Of a stretch of DNA of 19,354 nucleotides, positions 13,940 through 19,354 are shown piece after piece. The stretch spans positions 1-19,354 of the forward strand of contig CABQAQ010000014.1 of assembly GCA_902462155.1 (NCBI GenBank), given 5' to 3'. The DNA is from an uncultured bacterium (GTDB lineage Bacteria > Cyanobacteriota > Vampirovibrionia > Gastranaerophilales > Gastranaerophilaceae). Every line of letters starts with the position of its first letter. Positions within the stretch are counted from its first letter, which is position 1. The translations under genes and the position numbers were made by a program. The notes under the pieces are model-generated. The model was not told the DNA's origin. It ran no database searches and saw nothing but the letters and a program-made list of their open reading frames with translations.

Positions 13940-15388
13940 TTAAATTTCATAAGAAACTATCTGACATATTTGAATTATTTTATCAGAATATAAGAAAAAT
14001 ACAATAAGTAACGTAGCACAAAGATAAAGTAGTACTTTTGGGGATGTTGCTTTATTATACAGATTCTTTATCGGTATTGTTCTATCAAATAAATTTTTTA
14101 TTAAATTCGTATAAAAATAAATACTTAAACTCGCAAGTATCATAACTATTATAAGTACGAAAAAATTTCCAACAGAAGTTCTGATTATACTTGAGAACAA
14201 ATAAAATTTAGCTAGAAATCCTCCTGTTGGTGGTAATCCTGCCAGTGATATTAAACAAATCGAAAATGCAAATGTATAAAATGGTCTTTGATATATAAGC
14301 CCTTTATAATCTGAGATTTTAAGCATTTTCTTCTTCCCATTAAATAGAATTAATGCTGCCCACGCTCCTGTATTCATAAATATATATATTACAAGGTAAT
14401 ATATAATTGTTGATATTCCATAGACTGATATTGGTGCTAAAAGCCCTAGTAGAATAAAACCGCTATGCGTTACTGAACTATACCCCATAAATCTTTTTAT
14501 ATTTGTCTGTCGTATTGCTCCTAAAGATCCATAGATTATTGTTAATATTGATATTATAGCTATTATTAGATTTATCATTGGAGAAAATTTAAATATTAAA
14601 ACAGATAATCTTATTAAAATAGCAAATATAGCTACCTTTGGTATTATAGATATAAATGCTGCAATAGAAAAACTTGCTCCTTCATAAATATCTGCAACCC
14701 AGTTGGCAAAAGGAATTGCTCCTATTTTCATCATTAAACCCAAAAGAATAAGTATACTGCTAAAATTGAATAATAAAGGTATTTCTGTATTACTTGTTGT
14801 AATCAAATAATTATTTATCTGTGAAAAGTTTAAAGATCCTGTTATTCCATATAAATACGAAATCCCAAAAAGAGTAATACACGTTGCTAGTGTGCTTATT
14901 ATAATATATTTTAATGCTGCTTCCTTAGAATTTACTCCCCTTTTAAAGGTTATTAAAATATATATACTTAAACTAAGCATCTCTATTGCTGTAAATAAAA
15001 TCAAAAAATCATTCGCTGATATAATAATTAATGAACTAAGCACTGCAAATAGTATTAATGTAAAGTATTCAAAACTACGGCTTGAAATTTCGTTTATAAA
15101 ATTTCGTGATAAAAATACCATAAAAATGCTACTGACAAAAATTAAAATTTTAAAAAACATCGTATAGACATTTGAATATATACCTGAATTAAAACCAAGG
15201 TATATTGGTTCTACTTGAGTAAAGCTAAGCGCTACTAAACTTATCATTAGCTGTATTATACATAACCATTTTGATACTCTAAAAAATTTTTTACTAAATA
15301 TTATTGAAAATAATAGATTGATTATTATAAAAAAAACAATCATAGTTTCTGAAAGAAATGAATTATTTATATCTTGAATAATTTCCAT
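13940..15388 (-). CDS. nuoN: NADH-quinone oxidoreductase subunit N
   Basis: 482 residues, about 14 membrane helices, antiporter-like (Mrp) subunit of complex I. Key charged residues are present: E136 (FTAIEMLSLSIYIL), K221 (LMMKIGAIPFANW) and K251 (IIPKVAIFA). The C-terminal LPPTGGFLAKFYLF keeps the last conserved Lys. YEGASF replaces the usual YEGAPTP segment. It is one of the three proton-translocating subunits of the membrane arm. The ribosome-binding site AGGTG sits in the end of nuoM, whose stop is 1 bp from this ATG, so translation is coupled. It is the last gene of the visible nuo cluster, followed by the bidirectional terminator. Confidence 0.95.
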   Translation of the reverse strand: MEIIQDINNSFLSETMIVFFIIINLLFSIIFSKKFFRVSKWLCIIQLMISLVALSFTQVEPIYLGFNSGIYSNVYTMFFKILIFVSSIFMVFLSRNFINEISSRSFEYFTLILFAVLSSLIIISANDFLILFTAIEMLSLSIYILITFKRGVNSKEAALKYIIISTLATCITLFGISYLYGITGSLNFSQINNYLITTSNTEIPLLFNFSSILILLGLMMKIGAIPFANWVADIYEGASFSIAAFISIIPKVAIFAILIRLSVLIFKFSPMINLIIAIISILTIIYGSLGAIRQTNIKRFMGYSSVTHSGFILLGLLAPISVYGISTIIYYLVIYIFMNTGAWAALILFNGKKKMLKISDYKGLIYQRPFYTFAFSICLISLAGLPPTGGFLAKFYLFSSIIRTSVGNFFVLIIVMILASLSIYFYTNLIKNLFDRTIPIKNLYNKATSPKVLLYLCATLLIVFFLYSDKIIQICQIVSYEI

Positions 15389-15389
15389 T

Positions 15390-16928
15390 TTACACCTGCA
15401 ATGTATCTAATATTATAGTAGCTACTGTATCAAAAATACTAATTAATGAGTTTGGGAATATACCAAAAAATATAATAGTGCAGATTAAGGTTGAAAGCAC
15501 TACAAATTCTGATATAGTTATATCTTTTATTGATTTAAATTGTTCCATTATATAATTTAAAAAAGTTTTATGATAAAACCTTAGTATATATGCAGCTGAT
15601 AAAACTAATGAAATTAAAAATAAAATTTTAGATGTTAATAAAATATTATTACAACCAAGTTCACAATTAGATAAACCAAGTAAAATAAATAATTCTCCGA
15701 TAAAATTAGTAAAAAATGGTATACTTATTGAGCTTAAACAAATAGGTATTGATAAGAAAGCAAGGACAGGCATATTTTGTTGCAGCCCTCCTAAAAGTTT
15801 TATATCTCTGGTTTTTGTTCTTAAGTATATTATCCCGACTATTGTAAACAAACCGGCAACTATCAATGCATGTGATACCATATGGAAAATAGCACCCTTT
15901 ATTCCATACTCTGTTAAAGTACTAAGACCTATTAAGATTATACCCATATTTGCTATACTTGAATAGGCTATAATCTTTTTTATATCATTCTGTACGTATG
16001 CTATAGATGAGGCATATATTAAATTAATAGTTCCTAAAATAAGTATTAATGGTGTTATTAACTTAAAAATTTCTGGTAATATTTGGATATTAAATCTTAT
16101 AAGACCATATACCCCTGTTTTAAGTAAAATCGCCGCTAAAATAATACTTACCGGTGTTGCAGCATTTACATGTGCATCTTTTAACCAACTGTGAAATGGA
16201 ACTATTGGTATTTTTATTGCAAAGCCTATAAAGAATCCTAAAAAAACTAAAACCTGAAACCATATAGGATATATATGTTCACTTATATTAAGCATTTCTA
16301 TATTTGCTGTTAAATTTCCACTTATTTTAAAATTATAATATGTAAGTATAAGAATAGAAAATAAAATAAATACACTACCTATAAAAGTATACATAAGAAA
16401 CTTCATTGCTGACCTTTTTGCATTTCCACTTCCCCACATTGAAATTAAAAAATAAATAGGTATTAATTCTAATTCCCAAAACATAAAAAATAAAAATGCA
16501 TCTCTAGACGTAAAGATTCCTAAAATAGAAAATTCTAAGATAAACATTAATGAATAATATATCTTCTGTTTTGTATTTATACTATGTTTACTTGTCATAA
16601 ATGAAATAAGAAAAATAAACGAAGTTAATATAATAAAAATTAACGAAAGTCCATCTACTCCAAAGCTCATACTTATACCTAAAGTTTCCAACCAGTCAGA
16701 TTTTAATATCTTTAAATTTTCAAGATACGATATACCATACGAACTTGGATCAAAAAATGCTAAAAATAAAAGCGTATATAGGAAATGAATTAGTGCTGCT
16801 ATTTTACTAAATCGTCTTATTTTTATTTCGTGGTTTGGAAATATAGGTAATAAAATGATTCCTGAAATAATTAATGGGAATATTACTAACATTATAAGTG
16901 ATAAATAATTTTCAAATATTATATCCAT
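15390..16928 (-). CDS. nuoM: NADH-quinone oxidoreductase subunit M
   Basis: 512 residues, multi-spanning antiporter-like complex I subunit. E152 in FWELELIPIYFLISMWG is the essential membrane glutamate. K239 (FAIKIPIVPFHSW) and K270 (ILLKTGVYG) are the conserved lysines of the proton channel. The normally invariant WLPDAH is WLKDAH (K250), and the following HVEAPT is HVNAAT, both unusual. It pumps protons in the membrane arm between NuoL and NuoN. Its ATG shares one base with the nuoL stop (TAATG), and GGGAC lies about 10 bases upstream. The assignment is secure; the motif changes may be lineage-specific. Confidence 0.95.
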   Translation of the reverse strand: MDIIFENYLSLIMLVIFPLIISGIILLPIFPNHEIKIRRFSKIAALIHFLYTLLFLAFFDPSSYGISYLENLKILKSDWLETLGISMSFGVDGLSLIFIILTSFIFLISFMTSKHSINTKQKIYYSLMFILEFSILGIFTSRDAFLFFMFWELELIPIYFLISMWGSGNAKRSAMKFLMYTFIGSVFILFSILILTYYNFKISGNLTANIEMLNISEHIYPIWFQVLVFLGFFIGFAIKIPIVPFHSWLKDAHVNAATPVSIILAAILLKTGVYGLIRFNIQILPEIFKLITPLILILGTINLIYASSIAYVQNDIKKIIAYSSIANMGIILIGLSTLTEYGIKGAIFHMVSHALIVAGLFTIVGIIYLRTKTRDIKLLGGLQQNMPVLAFLSIPICLSSISIPFFTNFIGELFILLGLSNCELGCNNILLTSKILFLISLVLSAAYILRFYHKTFLNYIMEQFKSIKDITISEFVVLSTLICTIIFFGIFPNSLISIFDTVATIILDTLQV

Positions 16929-18811
16929 TATGAAATAAGTCCCTTTGTTATAATAAATTTATAATAATACACTAAAGAAATACCTGCTAAAAATACTATT
17001 AATATAAATGAATATACTATATACGAATTAATATTACCATTTTGCACTTTAGATATAAAATAACTTAATACTTTCGTTAAAAAAGATACTAAATTTGATA
17101 TTCCATCTATTATAAATTTATCAAAATAATACAGAATCTTACACCAATTCTTATATATTATATTCACAATAAAAGCATATAGTTCATCTATATAGTACCC
17201 TTTTAAAATAAATTTCTGTATTTTATTCATTTCAAAATTATAAAGACTCTTATTTTTGAATAACACAAATACAGATAAAAATCCGATACAAGAGATAGTA
17301 ATTGGTAAAATACACATCATATTCAATATATTAAAATCAAAGTAATTCTTATAAAAGATAAATGATAATAGTATATTAAAAACAAAAAGTAATGTGACAG
17401 CTATATACATCGAAAAACTTCTAAAATTTAAGTCTATCTTAGAATGACTTTCACCTTCAAATACTATAAAGTAAGATCTTGCAATATAAAAAGATGTTAT
17501 AAATGATATAAGTAATGTAAAAAAATAAATTATAAAATAATGATTAAGCAAAAGGAATTGAAATAAACTATCTTTAACTATGGCCCCTGAAAATAATATT
17601 CCTGAAAGTGACATAACAGAAAATAAATATAAAATAGCCAAATAGGGTCTAAATTTTCTTAAATTTCCCATAGAAAAAATATTATTATCTTTATTATATA
17701 TATAAAATATAATACCTATAATTAAAAACAAGAAAGCTTTAATATAAGCATGAGAATTAAGATATGAAAAAGTAACGTTATAGTTATTGAGTCCAAGAGG
17801 AATAAGCATAACACCCAGTTGAGAAGCTGTAGAATATGCTAGAATTTTCTTTATATCAGTCTGAATACAAGCTGATAATCCCATTAAAATAGCTGTAGTT
17901 ATACCTATAACAATAATTAAGAACATAATTTCATTAGAGAGGCTAAATAAAGGAAGTAACCTAATGATAAGAAATACCCCAGAAGCAACTAATGTGGCTG
18001 CATGTATTAAAGCACTTGCAGGTGTAGGAGCTTCCATTGCATCTATTAACCACGTTGAAAAGGGAAATTGAGCCGATTTCGCTAATGCACTTAGTAAGAT
18101 AAAAAAGCATAAGATATTAAATAAACCAGAAGGAAGCATTGCTAAAATATTCTTTGATATATAAGAAAAATCAGCAAACATTAAGCTTGCATAACTAGAT
18201 GTTTCTGAGAAATTTAAAGCATAAAAAATCAAAGTAAGGATACCTAATAAAAGACCTATATCACCGATTCTATTAATGATAAATGCTTTTATAGAAGCTT
18301 TTGAGGCTTCCATCTTTACATTATTAAATGAAATAAGAAGATAACTTATGACACTAAGTAACTCTAAAAATATATAGCTTTGTATTAGATTTGGACTTAA
18401 AATAAATCCCATCATAGCAGAATTAAATAAATTCAGATATATAAAAAATCTATGAAAACTCTGTTGGTTCTTCATATACCCATAACTATAAATATGAACT
18501 ATAAAACTTATAGTCATTAAAGTAAATAAGAATATTGCTGCTATTTTATCTACAAAAATACCTAAATTAATAGAAAAATTGTTAAACTTTATCCATTCAA
18601 AACTATTTTCTATTGTCATATGAGAATTTAAATTAAACTGATATAATAAAGCACTCGAAAATAAAAACCCAATAAAAGTTGATGCCAACGTCAAAATCAA
18701 TGTGGATTTTTTGGAATGCGAAAAGTTACCCGCATTATTTAACCCAATAATCAACGAAATCCATATAGGTAAAAGTATTATTAAATATATATTTTCAATA
18801 AAAAAATCCAT
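16928..18811 (-). CDS. nuoL: NADH-quinone oxidoreductase subunit L
   Basis: 627 residues, the longest and distal antiporter-like subunit of complex I. Motifs include FLELLSVISYLLISF with E150, AKSAQFPFSTWLIDAMEAPTP with K245, SALIHAATLVASGVFL, IQTDIKKILAYSTASQLG and SHAYIKAFLFL. The C-terminal part (about 470-627) includes a long soluble/helical stretch and a final membrane helix, as expected for the lateral helix that braces the other pumps. SQIGYM of most homologues is SQLGVM here. The ATG directly follows the nuoK stop, with AGAGG 4 bases upstream. The operon order K-L-M-N is the common bacterial one. Confidence 0.95.
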   Translation of the reverse strand: MDFFIENIYLIILLPIWISLIIGLNNAGNFSHSKKSTLILTLASTFIGFLFSSALLYQFNLNSHMTIENSFEWIKFNNFSINLGIFVDKIAAIFLFTLMTISFIVHIYSYGYMKNQQSFHRFFIYLNLFNSAMMGFILSPNLIQSYIFLELLSVISYLLISFNNVKMEASKASIKAFIINRIGDIGLLLGILTLIFYALNFSETSSYASLMFADFSYISKNILAMLPSGLFNILCFFILLSALAKSAQFPFSTWLIDAMEAPTPASALIHAATLVASGVFLIIRLLPLFSLSNEIMFLIIVIGITTAILMGLSACIQTDIKKILAYSTASQLGVMLIPLGLNNYNVTFSYLNSHAYIKAFLFLIIGIIFYIYNKDNNIFSMGNLRKFRPYLAILYLFSVMSLSGILFSGAIVKDSLFQFLLLNHYFIIYFFTLLISFITSFYIARSYFIVFEGESHSKIDLNFRSFSMYIAVTLLFVFNILLSFIFYKNYFDFNILNMMCILPITISCIGFLSVFVLFKNKSLYNFEMNKIQKFILKGYYIDELYAFIVNIIYKNWCKILYYFDKFIIDGISNLVSFLTKVLSYFISKVQNGNINSYIVYSFILIVFLAGISLVYYYKFIITKGLIS

Positions 18812-19135
18812 TTATCCTCTCAAATTACTATAATCATTTATATTTATACTTTTTCTATATTTAAACAATAAAATTAAAATAGCTAAGCCTAAAGCTAAGT
18901 GAATAGCAGAAATAATCATAATAAAAATAGAAAAAATCATTCCAGAAAGGTTCACTCCATCTGTATAATTTGCTATTGCTACAAAATTTATTGACACTGC
19001 ATTCAATATTATTTCAATCGATATAAGTGTTTTTATTAGGTTCTTTGAAAGTATTACTCCTAAAAAACCTATAAAAAATATAATAACCGCTAATATTAAA
19101 TAATGATACAAGTTAATTGCCAAATGTTGAGTCAT
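18812..19135 (-). CDS. nuoK: NADH-quinone oxidoreductase subunit K
   Basis: 107 residues with three membrane helices, the usual size. GFLGVILSKNLIKTLISIEIILNAVSINFVA carries E41, the first conserved membrane glutamate (E36 in E. coli). The second, E72 in E. coli (AAAEAxxGLA), is H79 here: ISAIHLALGLAILI, read from an unambiguous CAC codon. The C-terminus NINDYSNLRG matches the E. coli end. NuoK is part of the E-channel that links quinone reduction to the antiporter subunits. It lies 12 bp after the nuoJ stop, with GAGAGG rather far upstream of the ATG, so coupling to nuoJ is likely. Confidence 0.92.
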   Translation of the reverse strand: MTQHLAINLYHYLILAVIIFFIGFLGVILSKNLIKTLISIEIILNAVSINFVAIANYTDGVNLSGMIFSIFIMIISAIHLALGLAILILLFKYRKSININDYSNLRG

Positions 19136-19147
19136 ATATAATTTTTA

Positions 19148-19354
19148 TCAACCTCTCTTTTTTAATTGTTTACATATCATATTCTTTTGTTTTTTTCTTA
19201 ATTTTAATATATTTTTTCTTAAGTATAAAATAAAATTATTTATTATATTAAAATTATTTTTATTATTATATCTTGATGATCTTTTATTTTCTTTAATATA
19301 AAATAAACTAACAATTCCAATAATAGCACAAGTGAGTATTAGAGCTATTAATTC
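19148..19354 (-). CDS. nuoJ: NADH-quinone oxidoreductase subunit J, C-terminal part
   Basis: The minus-strand frame is open from the window edge to TGA at 19150-19148 (68 residues visible; the N-terminus is outside). It begins ELIALILTCAIIGIVSLFY, the last membrane helix of NuoJ, and sits directly upstream of nuoK as in most nuo operons. After the helix come about 48 residues rich in Lys, Asn and Arg (SSRYNNKNNFNIINNF, LRKNILKLRKKQKN), a longer and more basic cytoplasmic tail than I expect for NuoJ. Identity rests on position and the helix motif. Confidence 0.8.
   Translation of the reverse strand, partial: ELIALILTCAIIGIVSLFYIKENKRSSRYNNKNNFNIINNFILYLRKNILKLRKKQKNMICKQLKKRG

Noticed and set aside
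14892..15167. 91-codon + ORF within nuoN
   Set aside because: Antisense to a well-supported membrane gene; hydrophobic content mirrors the nuoN helices.

Overview
The window is extremely AT-rich bacterial chromosome. Genes are densely packed and read with the standard bacterial code: TGG encodes conserved Trp, and nuoJ ends in TGA. There are no tRNA, rRNA, phage, IS or CRISPR features, so this looks like core genome with small lineage-specific genes between the housekeeping genes. The lineage cannot be fixed from the window. Complex I plus the MEP pathway (ispG), a two-zinc-ribbon protein and a GT39-type membrane protein with a DFGRE/NIFGPLSYQ motif suggest an AT-rich bacterium such as a non-photosynthetic Cyanobacteriota/Melainabacteria relative. 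This assignment is an inference from memory and is weakly held.

Layout. (1) 1-3910, + strand: an exported protein of unknown function (its first codons lie outside the window), then polA with a degenerate 3'-5' exonuclease domain, then a second unknown exported protein. polA has its own promoter, placed so that its mRNA may be leaderless. (2) 3903-9681, - strand: a compact five-gene run, glcD-like FAD oxidase, cutA, a HExxH metallopeptidase-like gene, a GT39-like multi-spanning membrane protein and rimO. rimO overlaps the polA partner tail to tail by 8 bp. (3) 9869-10982, + strand: an exported trypsin-like protease without a PDZ domain, then a small protein with two zinc ribbons. (4) 11062-11447, - strand, between two strong hairpins: a small Gly/Ser/Cys-rich peptide with three 10-residue repeats, followed by a possible 29-residue membrane peptide. 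This is the least ordinary part of the window. (5) 11575-13825: a metallophosphodiesterase (-) and ispG (+) fired from tightly packed divergent promoters, then a monocistronic small exported protein with a clear promoter and terminator. (6) 13940-19354, - strand: nuoJ (partial), K, L, M and N, the membrane arm of respiratory complex I, with genes abutting or overlapping.

Functionally the window holds replication/repair (polA), ribosome modification (rimO), isoprenoid synthesis (ispG), FAD-linked hydroxy-acid oxidation (glcD-like) and the proton-pumping half of complex I. Points that deserve attention are the repeat peptide cassette, the loss of the PolA proofreading site, a His in place of a normally conserved membrane Glu in NuoK, and a basic Asn/Lys-rich tail on NuoJ.
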